From Zantedeschia hybrid cultivar (Eukaryota; Streptophyta; Magnoliopsida; Alismatales; Araceae): a stretch of 64,000 nt of DNA. The translations under genes and the position numbers were made by a program. Below the pieces are notes generated by a model, which did no database searches, was not told where the DNA came from, and saw only the letters and a program-made list of their open reading frames with translations. Shown here one piece after another: positions 1 through 11,300 of the stretch. The first letter of the stretch is position 1, and every line of letters starts with the position of its first letter. The DNA lies in contig JARZZO010000011.1 of assembly GCA_030544215.1 (NCBI GenBank), positions 2,590,001 through 2,654,000 of the forward strand, in the 5' to 3' direction.

Positions 1-2500
1 AATGAACAGACATGCTAATCAACCTAGGTAGCTATAGACGAGCTTTTTCGAAGATGAGATACTCGAGTAGTTGTCAGTTCAAATTCTCAAGACCTACAAT
101 GGTTGAAGAAGAAGATTTATGCATATCTCACTCACAAGTGAACAAGTGCATCGAACTGCCAAGCATAGTAGACCAATTGTGTCTCATTTGGTTGATGTTG
201 ATAATGTTAATTAATTGTTGATTGAGAACATGATTGACTTCAGCGCATGTAATAGAAATTGGAAAATTTTCTCCTAATTATACAGGTTGTCATGTTGCCC
301 TTGTTCTTTTTGCGAAACATCTTCCTTTCCTGCAATGAGAAACCTATAGACATCGGTTAAATATTATATATGCTCTTTTCATGAGAAAAGGAAAAAAGAA
401 ATTAAGTAGGAATCTCCCACTCTTTTGATGGTTATCTACATGTAAAAGAGCATACAGTAGATCAATGTTCCCCCTTTAATTTAGATTAGCACTCTGTCGA
501 GAAATGCTACATCATCTCCCCTTCCCACCAAGAACACCTTCGAAATTAATGTTCAAAATATGGCTTAGAAGGATATGTATTCATCCTGCTTCTGACCTTT
601 CACGGCTTGTTCGATGCGCCGCAAAATATTGTAAAATAGTTAAGACATTATAAACCGATAATTTTCTTATGTTTGAATTTTTATAAGTTATTTTACAACC
701 TAATTTCCATGGCTGCCGTTCCAAAGCCAGCATTTCTACACATTTAATTAAACTGTCGTCGAAATTATGTATTTTAAGATTGATTGTCTCATTCGTCTTG
801 GCTATTTTTTAGTTAGTTAATAACCATCAAATATTTTAAAATTAAAAAAATCTTACTTTCACCAATTATAAAAATCATTAATTTCAAGTCCAATATCTCA
901 TAGATATTTTACATCACAGCAAACCAAATGATCCGGCTCTCACTATTCCAATTAACGGCCACTTGATTAGAAATTCCGTTAACCAATAGTTAGACCCTAA
1001 GATCCTGTTTGGATGCAAGTATACACACGTTTATGTTTATGATCATAAACGTATTTTTTATCGCAATCTCAATTTGGATAGTACAAAAACAAGTTTATCA
1101 TAAATTCGTTTGAATTTACTGCAAACTCAAAACAACCCCATAAACATGTTTTCCATAAACTTAGAGTTGGTTTACGTTGGAATCTCTCTCAAGTTTATCA
1201 TAAGCTCATTTAAATTTATGTAAAATAATTAAACGTGAATTTAAAAATATATATTTATGATAATTTGATTATGATAAAATACGTTTATAATAAGTCTATT
1301 TATATTTTCTTAAGTTGCATTCCAGACAGGGCGATAAATTTGGTTTCTAAATACCCATTCATGTTGGGGGAGAAAGCCCACATAATCCCCTTCACCATCT
1401 AGACTCTTGTACTCTCGATACATATCATCAACTAGGGCACTACACTCCAACCATGCACAAGAAAGACCAGCACGCGTGCAATACGCAACAAGGCAAATGA
1501 CAAAACCCCGTGTCCTCAAAGAGATAAGAAAGAGGGCCAGCAGGGACCAAATGTGAAAGATTCGAGGGGCGTGAGCGGCATCATTTCTTCTTTCATTTAA
1601 GGACCTCATTATTTGCGGCTGAGGACCTCTCCCGATACTGCCTGCCATTGCCAACCATTCCCCAAGTCTCACCACCACCGCCCCCGTTCCTTTCCTCCAT
1701 CCCATCCGTCCCCATCCACGTGGGGCCCTTCTTCCTACAACGTGGCCTCATCCTACATCCCTTGGTATCCTCTCCGTATACTGTTGTTGGATGGAATTTT
1801 TGCAGTACAATGAGAGGGGAGAAAATTTTAAAATCTTCTTCGCCCTCCCTTTTTTTTTTTTTTTTTTTTATACCGTGGGTGTCTTTTTTTCTTTTCACTG
1901 TATTAGTAGAATTTCATCCAGGAGTACACTACTCTTAATATGACAAGTACCAGATATATTTATTAATTAAAGTCAATATATCTACAAAAAAAATTCGTGC
2001 AGAATGTATCAATTTTCTTAGTCTAGACGATGTAGGTATTTAAAAGATGTACGCTCTCATATGACAACCCCTTCTTGTCTCTCTAGTAGCATAACGATGC
2101 CCGCTGCTGTCTCTATCAACGGATGGTTGTATGGTAATGTTTAAAAAAATATTGCAACAAGTATTTTTTTTGTTGACTTGACTTGAGTTCATGGTTACCT
2201 TAAAAATTCTGTATTTTTAGTAGTGGCATAAATTTTTACGTAGTAACATAAGAATAAACAAAAAGAATGATTCAATAAACTTGATCTCCCCATAAAGTTG
2301 AATTTCAGAATTAAAAATATTTTTCATTTCAGCTCTTCCGTTTTCCAATGAAAAAAATAAAGTAAAAAATATCTTTACCTGTGGATTCGACCTCAGCGTC
2401 TCATTGAATCACTTTTCAATAGATAATGGATAATCCCAATTTCGCGTCGGTCCTCTCTTATCGCTCACCTCTTTGTCCCCTCCCCCCCTGATAAAAAGGT
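1..2500. other. AT-rich intergenic region upstream of the inositol phosphate synthase gene
   Basis: No convincing gene is seen here. The sequence is AT-rich with a few short open frames that show no recognisable domain. One candidate MITE lies at 1004-1330. A minus-strand open frame at 1310-1705 (131 codons) has no recognised motif and overlaps the MITE end, so it is not called as a gene. A T-run is present near 1851-1869. Confidence 0.6.
1004..1330. repeat. Candidate MITE with 15-bp terminal inverted repeats
   Basis: The left end reads CCTGTTTGGATGCAA. The right end, read on the other strand, is CCTGTCTGGAATGCAA, so the termini are imperfect inverted repeats about 327 bp apart. The interior is AT-rich and repeats the words TTTATGATCATAAA and AAGTTTATCATAA. 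No coding capacity is seen. I could not settle the target-site duplication (GAT occurs just outside the left end and close to the right end), so the superfamily is left open. Plant PIF/Harbinger-type MITEs often begin with a similar CTGTTTGGATG word. Confidence 0.5.
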
Positions 2501-2527
2501 TCAAACCCCAAAACAGGCATCGCGCAC

Positions 2528-2592
2528 TGCATGGCCACGTTCGCCTTGGAATCGCTGCATAGCCGCCACGTGTACGACATCCCCTATAAATA
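2528..2592 (+). promoter_or_regulatory. Proximal promoter of the inositol phosphate synthase gene: RY box, G-box and TATA box
   Basis: TGCATG (RY-type word) lies at 2528-2533, the palindrome CACGTG (G-box/ABRE core, followed by TAC) at 2567-2572, and a clean TATA box (TATAAATA) at 2585-2592. The TATA box is about 270 bases before the start codon, which leaves room for a 5' leader rich in GA repeats. RY and ABRE-type boxes are known in seed and ABA-responsive plant promoters, and plant inositol phosphate synthase genes are often ABA- or seed-induced. That regulation is an inference here. Confidence 0.6.
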
Positions 2593-2677
2593 GCAAAGCC
2601 GAGCCGACTAGGTCAAAAGGTATTGCAGGGAAAGACGAGGGAGAAGTGGTGGTCGTAGGCTTGCAGTTGAAGAGGAA

Positions 2678-2834
2678 GGAGAGAGAGAGAGAGAGAGAGA
2701 GAAAGGGGGGTAGTGGCACAGATTCGAATATCTCGTCGCCCTCCCTTCTCTCTTTACCCTTTTCTTCTTCTTGTTGCTCCTCCTCGGTAACTCCTGTTCT
2801 CTCTGTGTGTGTGGAGAGAGAGAGAGAGAGAGAG
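2678..2834 (+). repeat. GA microsatellites in the 5' leader
   Basis: Two runs of (GA)n, about 2678-2702 and 2813-2834, lie between the TATA box and the start codon at 2864. On the other strand they are CT runs, a common feature of plant 5' leaders. They also create spurious open frames on both strands. Confidence 0.8.
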
Positions 2835-2863
2835 CAAGAGAGAGCAGGGAGAAGGTAGCAAAG

Positions 2864-5445
2864 ATGTTCATAGAGAAGTTCCTGGTGGAGAGTCCCAACG
2901 TGAGGTATGGGGAGCACGAGATCGAGTCGGTGTACAGCTATGAGACAACGGAGCTGGTGCACGAGGTCAGGGACGGCTCCTACCAGTGGGTGGTCAAGCC
3001 CAAGTCTGTCCAGTACCACTTCAAGACCGACACCCGCGTCCCCAAGCTCGGGTAACTACCCTGATCCCTTCTCTCATCCCTTGTTGCCGGCCATGGCGTC
3101 TCTGTTCATTTGTTGCTGACCTGATGATGTATCTGTACATGTGTTTGCTTGTTGGTATGTGTACAGGGTGATGCTTGTGGGATGGGGAGGCAACAATGGC
3201 TCCACCCTCACCGCCGGCGTCATCGCTAACCGGGAGTGGGTTCTATCTCTCTCTCTCTCTCTCTCTCTGAACAGTGTCATGGCAATGATTTCATGGGTTA
3301 ATATGTGCTTCTGGGTTGATGATCTTTTAAAGGAAAGATACCCTTTTGGGGGGTTCTGGTTCTTTCAACTGTTCAGCATGTCTTGCTTTTGTTGATCCTT
3401 TGTGTTTATCATGCCTTGCTCTTGTTGATTTGGGCAAAATATTTGCTGATGGAAAAAAAAAAACAGGGGAATCTCATGGGCGACCAAGGACAAGGTCCAG
3501 CAGGCCAACTACTATGGCTCCCTCACCCAGGCCTCCACCATCAGGGTTGGGTCCTTCAATGGGGAAGAGATCTATGCTCCCTTCAAGAGCCTCCTCCCCA
3601 TGGTAACTATCATCCCCATCCCTCTCTTCTCCTCTTGCTCCTCCTCCTTGCTCTTTCAAATTGCCAGTAGAGGTGCATGCCTTATGTTTCTAAGAAGGTC
3701 TCTGTTGAAACTGCAGGTGAACCCGGATGACATAGTGTTCGGCGGATGGGACATCAGCAGCATGAACATGGCGGACGCCATGGCGAGGGCCAGGGTGCTC
3801 GACATCGACCTGCAGAAGCAGCTGCGCCCCTACATGGAGACCATGGTGCCGCTGCCCGGCGTCTACAACCCCGACTTCATCGCAGCCAACCAGGGCTCCC
3901 GCGCCAACAACGTCATAGGGGGATCCAAGAAGGAGCAACTCGAGCAGGTCATCAAGGACATCAGGTACCCACACCCCCCTGTGGCAGCAGAGAGCTGCCT
4001 CAAGCCTGGACAGATAAGATGGGTAGAAGGTGACACTTGAGCTGATGCAGGAAGCTGTTCTGATCCTGACCTTACATGACAGGGAGTTCAAGGAGAGGGA
4101 GAAGGTGGACAAGGTGGTGGTGCTGTGGACGGCCAACACCGAGCGCTACAGCAACGTCGTCGTCGGACTCAACGACACCATGGAGAACCTGCTGGCAGCG
4201 CTGGAGAGGAACGAGGCCGAGATATCTCCCTCGACTGTGTATGGCATCGCGTGCGTCCTCGAGAACGTCCCTTTCATCAATGGCAGCCCTCAGAACACCT
4301 TCGTCCCCGGTCGGCACCGCCTCTCGGAGAACTCAAAATGCTTCGAATCGGACATATGGGTTTCGCCGTGTATACTGAAATCTTTTCTCTTCGGGGTGAT
4401 ATTTGCAGGGTTGATTGATCTGGCTATCAGGAGGAACAGCCTGATCGGAGGGGACGACTTCAAGAGTGGGCAGACCAAGATGAAGTCCGTCCTGGTGGAT
4501 TTCCTTGTGGGTGCGGGAATCAAGGTCGATATCTATATCTCCCTATACTCCTCCATTGTTGGAACTTGGAAGAATCAAGTGTTGGAATTTTGAATCTGTT
4601 CTCCCATGCAGCCCACTTCCATTGTCAGCTACAACCATCTGGGCAACAACGACGGCATGAACCTGTCGGCGCCGCAGACGTTCCGGTCAAAGGAGATCTC
4701 CAAGAGCAACGTCGTCGACGACATGGTGTCCAGCAACGGCATCCTCTACGAGCCCGGCGAGCACCCCGATCATGTCATTGTCATCAAGGTAGAGCTAGCA
4801 CTTGATTGCAATCCAAACTAGAGATAGTGTTTGAGGAAATGCGTGCTGAGCGTGCCTGTGATTCTTGGCCGGTGCAGTACGTGCCCTACGTCGGCGACAG
4901 CAAGAGGGCGATGGACGAGTACACCTCCGAGATCTTCATGGGCGGAAGGAGCACGATCGTACTGCACAACACCTGCGAGGACTCGCTGCTCGCTGCGCCG
5001 ATCATACTCGACCTCGTTCTGCTGGCTGAGCTCAGCACTAGGATACAACTCAAGGCAGAGGGAGAGGTGTGTCGTACGGGTGCGATTGCGGCAGGTGTTC
5101 GACGAATTTACTGTGTCTAATGCTTTGCTTTGATGTTTTGCAGGGCAAGTTCCATACCTTCCACCCTGTGGCAACCATTCTGAGTTACCTCACCAAGGCC
5201 CCACTGGTAAGTAAGAAGCAAAAGCTGTATCAACTGGAGTTACTCCCAAAATCAAGTAAAGAGAAAAATTTGTTAGAATTGGATAAGTGACATGGTGCTG
5301 ATATTTTCCTCTGTGATAAAAACAGGTTCCACCAGGCACACCAGTGGTGAACGCCCTGTCAAAACAGAGGGCCATGCTGGAGAACATCTTGAGGGCCTGC
5401 ATCGGCCTGGCCCCGGAGAACAACATGATCTTGGAGTACAAGTGA
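2864..5445 (+). CDS. MIPS: Myo-inositol-1-phosphate synthase, ten exons, intact
   Basis: Converts glucose 6-phosphate to 1D-myo-inositol 3-phosphate in an NAD-dependent reaction, the committed step to inositol, phytate, raffinose sugars and phosphoinositides. It is a cytosolic enzyme in plants. Exons: 2864-3051, 3167-3235, 3467-3602, 3717-3964, 4083-4309, 4409-4524, 4612-4788, 4878-5066, 5144-5206, 5326-5445. All introns are GT-AG, and the exons sum to 1533 nt, giving 510 residues plus TGA, the usual plant length. Family motifs seen: GWGGNNGST at residues 68-76 (NAD-binding loop), LWTANTERY at 228-236, and SYNHLGNNDGMNLS at 334-347. The start fits the conserved plant N-terminus MFIEKF. No lesion was seen. 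It lies head-to-tail opposite the phosphatase gene, whose stop is at 7700. Confidence 0.97.
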
Positions 5446-6237
5446 GAAGCTAGATGAACGAAGAAAAAAAGAGAACAAAGGAGAAATAACAAGAAACAAA
5501 TAGCAACTTCTTAGCTCCATCTTTCCTCTCGTTGTATGCTTCTCTATGAAACTAGGTTGTCATATGACAGTATGTGTCCCGGCTGTCCTCATGGGAAGCA
5601 CCCAAACCTCATGTACGTGAAATAGGAACCAACTTCATGGAGGAGGATGAGCTTATATAAACATGTTGTCTTTGATGGAATTTGTTTGAAACAATTTCAA
5701 TGTTAAAAAACAAGAGAAAAAAAAGGGAGTTCGTGGACAGCATGTCATGTGGACAACTGGGCCATAGTGATCATGGAGGAGAAGAGATACGAATACCATG
5801 CACAGCATGATATACTTGATGCGAGGCCTGAAATTGTCTCACGCATCTTCCGCTTCCACCTCCTTATACCTTATCCTTTTCTTGGTCCTGATTGGAAATG
5901 TAGAGAAGGCAAGAATAATGCTTGGCGATGCGATGAGCTGCTCGACGTGGCTCGTTCAGTCAAATGAGTCGAACTCACTGCAAGAATTAAGATTGGCGAT
6001 GAGCTGAGCTGCACGAGTTGGCTCGAGCTTATTAGCACTATCAGACCTCATTCATTGAGTTAATTAAGTCAACCCCTCACGATTCGATACATTTGTCAGG
6101 ATAAAGGTGGTTAGGTTTTCCGGTACGTTTGCTCATCGATTGGCTAGCATGGAATACATTTCTTTTGTTTACGATTGGGTTTTATGTTGTCTCACTTGAT
6201 CTCATGCCAGCAAGGACCTTTGTCCAAGAGACATGTT
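5446..6237. other. Intergenic stretch downstream of MIPS
   Basis: Contains the 3' untranslated region of the inositol phosphate synthase gene at its left end. I see no unambiguous AATAAA signal and no further gene. Short open frames near 5749-6007 have no recognisable domain. Confidence 0.5.
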
Positions 6238-6351
6238 TTAGAGAAATATTTCATTGGCACGGGAGCTGAATAAGCTCAGTGCCAGATTATATATGAAATT
6301 ATCTACCCCTCCAATATTTGCGGGATGGTAAAGACAGATAACATTTGCTAC

Positions 6352-6444
6352 CTGCTCTAGGCTCATGGAGCTTCCATCATAAGATTCAGAATCTTTCTTG
6401 CTATATTCCCTCAGCACCGCAGAAGCCAAAGAAGGGTTACCAGA
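6352..6444 (-). pseudogene. Orphan exon-like fragment (31 codons), origin unknown
   Basis: On the minus strand a 93-base segment sits between an acceptor-like AG (at 6445-6446) and a CAG|GTAGC donor-like site (at 6350-6351). It is open, and its composition looks like real protein, with words such as NPSLASAVLREYSKKDSES. The length is an exact multiple of three. I do not recognise the family. No partner exon was found nearby, so it may be a captured or relict exon, or an undetected downstream piece of another gene. It may also be chance. Confidence 0.3.
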
Positions 6445-6759
6445 CTGATTCGGAAAGAGTAGAATATCTACTAAACACGGAGGAACTAACGCCCACAAAA
6501 AAAGGTTCTGGATCAGGAGTCCAGTTTAATCATTTAGGTTGTCAATGAGGTAGATCACAGGGCCAGAGAATAAGATAGTGCTCTCTTTAAAGTGTAACAA
6601 AACATAACAACGCAAAAGCTGCATTCCTTCTTCGTTTCATCAAGATACTCAGTCTAAGCCAATCCGAATGTTTTCTAAATTTCAGAAAGAGGGAGAAGCA
6701 TGTAACGTCTTGTAGGGGTTTGCATAATTTGACTAAAAACTCAACGGGTTATACTTCCA

Positions 6760-7422
6760 ATGATAAGCCCTAATAAGATATTTAAGCCACGGTGGCTATG
6801 CTATCGAGAAAATTACCCACCCCTGTTGTTGTCTTTGTTAATACAGGCAGACGGAGGAGCCAGGTACCCTTATATGACTTCAGTTTGTAAGATCAAAACC
6901 CCTCCTAAGGTTCAGATCAGTAGATGCATCCTTCATGGACAAGGGGCCGAGACAGACCACCTGTTTTCCACTTGTACCTGTTCCTCTGAGGTTTGGGAGT
7001 TGCTTGGCCGGCTGACACATTGCGCTCTCAACCAATGGGCTTCTTTGGACGATATCCTGGGTTTGTAGGAGAGACCTTGGCCTCGTAAAGGAGACCGGTT
7101 ACGGTGGTGGCTGGTCCCGCATGACACTGTTTGGGCATATAGCTAGAGCGCAACAGGATCTTCAAAAGAGAGGCTAACACTCCGAAACTATGCAGTTTCT
7201 TTTGTCTCTAGAGATGCTGTAGAATAGACGAAGGGTATTTGTAAAGTGGATCATAGTAACTCATCCCTTTTTTGCCTTCTTGGTGGGTTTTGAGAGCTGC
7301 GCCAGATTGGTACTTTTGTAAATGGACAGTTGTCCTCATATCTTCTATTTTGTATATTTCTTTTCATTTATAAGATACGTGGTACTATCCACTTACTTTT
7401 AAAAAAAAATAAAAAAAAATTA
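6760..7422 (+). mobile_element. Truncated L1-type LINE 3' end
   Basis: The reading frame at 6760-7068 carries a zf-RVT-like segment typical of plant L1-type LINE 3' regions. It reads KTPPKVQISRCIL, then a cysteine-histidine stretch around AETDHLFSTC, then VWELLG. Several stops and frame breaks follow. The remnant ends in a T-rich segment and an A-rich tail at about 7401-7422, as expected for a LINE 3' end. The rest of the element is missing, a common result of incomplete reverse transcription. It lies between MIPS and the phosphatase 3' end. Confidence 0.6.
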
Positions 7423-7699
7423 CAGGATATGCAGTCATCCGCCAGAGGAGGGGGAGGGGGGGTGTTGGGCGGGGCTGTAATGAGGGGGGGTGGAGAAGGA
7501 GTCTTTTCCAGAGCACACATCTCCTATTCATTTTTTTTTTCAATTCTATATATTACATACAGAGGTGGCATGGAACGGTCAATCAATATGTAGACTATAT
7601 CGTGCTCGCTCCACCGCTGGGAGATGGAACAAAATATGAACAATACAAATGAAAAATAATTGGACAAGATTGCACAACATGGGAATAGATATAAAGAAG

Positions 7700-8282
7700 T
7701 CACAAACTCTGGACAATTGAAACGACGACAGTCACATCATCGAGCTTGCCGCCGGTGAAACCAGGATATCCAGCTGCATGAGCCGCATCAGCAAACGGGC
7801 TCCGTATAAAAGCAGACCTCCCTATCTCTTGTGCCCTCATCGCCAATAACCCTGCTATTTCCTGAGATAAACCGGTCAAACAATTTTAACAAGGAATGAA
7901 GTGCACATCAGAAGCCTTATTTTATGTATATGGATGGGTTGGAGATTCTTACTGTTGGCTTCAAACTGGCCTGCAAGGATTTGGAGACAATTGCTACAAT
8001 TTCTTGTTCATAGAGATTATCAAAGAGCCCATCTGTTGCTGTTATCACTACGTCGCCTTCATCCAACTCCACACTGTAGACCTGAGATACAGCCATAGAG
8101 AAGGATATGTACTCGTCAAACAAAACGCCCCTTAGAGATGAAATTTTTATGCTGCACGCATTAAATCTGAAGGATGTATGAAGTGATATAAGTAAAGGGC
8201 CGATACCCCTCAAATCTTGCATATTTTACTGCTAAATCATCATATTAGCCATTAAACCTTTACAACCTCAAGAAAAAAAATA

Positions 8283-8319
<37 letters not shown>

Positions 8320-11300
8320 CACATGCTCTACAGCTGGACTGCGCGGGGCTTAGAGGGCATTTGGTTACAGTTCTTTCAGCTCTCTCTCTCAATGTTTATT
8401 TTAGAAAGAAAAATAAGATTTACACCCTATTTGGATTCCTCTCTCCTATTTTTAAGGGAGAAGATTGGAAGAGAGAATCTTCATAGAACACTTTTACAAT
8501 AAAAATAACTCAACCCTTGTTTTTTCAAAAGAGATACATGATAGCCTCCACTTCCTCCGTAATCGTTCTCTCTCTATCTCTCTCTCTCTCTAATGGGCTC
8601 CACAATTTTTAAAAGTTATAGTAATCTTGCTAAATGAGTCAAGAAACTAATTATACTATTTTCAAAAATTGAAACAAAATTTTGAATGAAATAAATTTTA
8701 AAAATAAAAATAGTCCCAAAATAAAAATTTCTCCAGAACACCCTATTAACCTCCATCCCCATGTTATAAAAAATAAAAATCATCATAAAATTTTAAATAT
8801 TCAATTACCTCCTAACATTGTTTCAATTCCTTGGGACTTAATTTTCATCATCGGATAGTGAAATTCAACCATAACTATCCAATCAAGTGTTATGATTGAT
8901 TTTCATGATTGAACAGTATAAAAATTTTAAAAAAAAAGAAGAAGAAATTACACCAATTATCCTTGTGATTTTAAATTAGAACTCCAATTAAGGGATTTAA
9001 ACCCCGTGCGGCCATACCGCATGGCTGCATAGTAGCAGCCCTCTCTCTCTCTCTCTCTCTCTCTACACACATTATGACAGCCAACAACCACCTCAACCAC
9101 TGCATTCCGGCCTCCACGATCACCTGCTACCCCGGCACCTCTGCCTCTGGTTTCCCCTTCTCCATGTCACACATGGCAGTGCCTAGATGATGGTAGGGCC
9201 CAGGCATGACCCTGAGGCGCACCAAGGCGTAGGCACCCTGGCAGGACTGCCAGAGGAGGCTCTGGAGGTAGCACACCACCAGACTATCATCTGCTACCTC
9301 GTCACCTCAGCCTCTGGCTTCCCCCTTCTCCATGTCACACATGGCAGTGACTCGGCAGCATTTGCAAATGATGATGGTAGGGCCCAGGCATGACCCTCAG
9401 GCAGACATAGGCATGCTGGCAGGACTGCCAGAGGAGGCTCTGGAAGTGGCACACCACCAGAGGAAGCTCTCTCTCTCTCTCTCTCTCCAGAAACACCCTC
9501 GGCCTCTACTGCTATACAGCCTCCACTGTGCCTCCTGTCACAGAGTCACAGCACCTCTGCCTCTCATCCCCCCCCTGCTTCATGTTGTGCAGCAGCACAT
9601 ATCAGCACCAAGCAGTGCCCATAGACAGCCGTTAGGGCTCAGGCATGTCAACGCTCACAGACAGAAACAAGGTATGGCCCAGGCATGCCCTGAGACCAGC
9701 CAAGGCAGGGATGCCCTGGCAGAAGGCCATGCATGTTGTAACCCACCAAAGGAGGTGCTCTCTCACCCTCCCAAACACCCTGTGCCTCCATTATATAGGG
9801 CCCAGACATGACCGCAAGGCTTGCCATGGGATCAGAACCTACTCCCTCTGCTTGGTTTAAAAGATAGGCACTGCTCCCTCTGCTTGATTTATAAGATGGG
9901 CATTGACGGTGAGGGTATGGAGGACAACTACATATAGCATATTAGAGAGAGAGAGAGTTAAATATGAAAGAGCTGAAGGATATATTGACAAAGACCCCAA
10001 AAAGATGTGCCTCTACAGAAAGCTCTAAGCTCCTATAAGATTACTTAAATCATTTTGGGTGGGACTATGGACTAATAGGGAAAACCATATACCTCAGTGA
10101 GTCTTGACGGGTCATCCCCTTTTTCAATTTGCAGAGGGAAATTGAATCCATAAACCATCGGAGTGGACCTTTGAAGAACCGCACCGTCCCTTATAATAGT
10201 GAATCCAGAATCTCCAATATTTGCCACATGGAGAACCTGGGGAAAGCTTAAGCCTTTAAAAAATCTGAGAACACAAGCTGAATAACAAACAGGCAAATTA
10301 TGAAGAAACTAAACATGACGTAGTAGAGATTGGGAAATAAGTCTGCCGCTAAGTTAAAGGAACACATGAAGATTGATCAACAGATCATGTGAACCAAATA
10401 AAGCCCTCTCATGACAGCTAGCAAACAAAAAAAAAAAAAAGCACCCACATTCACCACAAGAGGAAAGGTAGTAAATTCCAGATTTCTTTCTCTTTTTTGG
10501 AAGAGATGCCACTAAACTCCAGATTTCAATCCTCAAACAGTAGATTTTGCAGGCAATGAATACCATCAGAAGAAAGAATGATGTACATAAGGTTGAAACA
10601 GAAATTAGAATTGACTAATTAATAAAACCCAAGCTCATACTGATTAAACCTTCTTATCCTTGGATTCACTGTAGTTACACACTGAGGAGCATGGCCATCC
10701 TACAAACAAGAGAAATTCTTGTATACTCAAAGCAGCAAAGACGTCATGCCAAAAAAAATAAAAAATAAAAAAAATGCCCTTGGAAGTTCCAAATATTGAC
10801 AATATCCATCTCCAAGGCCAAATTCCAGTGATAGCGATAAAACCAGTGCACTTGCAATGATTGAAAGTCTGAAATGGACCATCTACAGTAGTGAAAGAAG
10901 CGAGATAGCAGGTGGCATGAATATAATAAATGGCCATCACAAGGAACTGGTTCAATGGCATTGCAGGAGCATGAGAATATAAAAAAGAATAGTTTTGAGC
11001 AAGAGAATCATCCAGTGGTTGTACGAAAGAAAAGACGGAGGGGCTGTGATAGTGAGGTATCTATGTCACATAAGAAGGGGTACTGGGTTATATCAAATAC
11101 AAGATAAGACTACGACGATCCTTCATGCCCTTCGAACATTTGAACTCGAATAGAGGAACACATCACATGCTGTGGGGGATGAGGTGCAGAACAAGTAGGT
11201 ACTGAGGATACATATAAGATACAGAGTTGCCATCTCGGGAAAGGAAAGTGAGAAATGAAGTGAGAAACAAAAGCAAAAAGTGATGCCCCAAAGCAATTTG

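Noticed and set aside
1310..1705. 131-codon minus-strand frame
   Set aside because: No domain, overlaps a MITE end, and no splice or promoter context was found.
2501..3019. 172-codon minus-strand frame overlapping the start of MIPS
   Set aside because: It is the antisense shadow of MIPS exon 1 and of the GA-repeat leader (Leu/Ser runs from CTCTCT).
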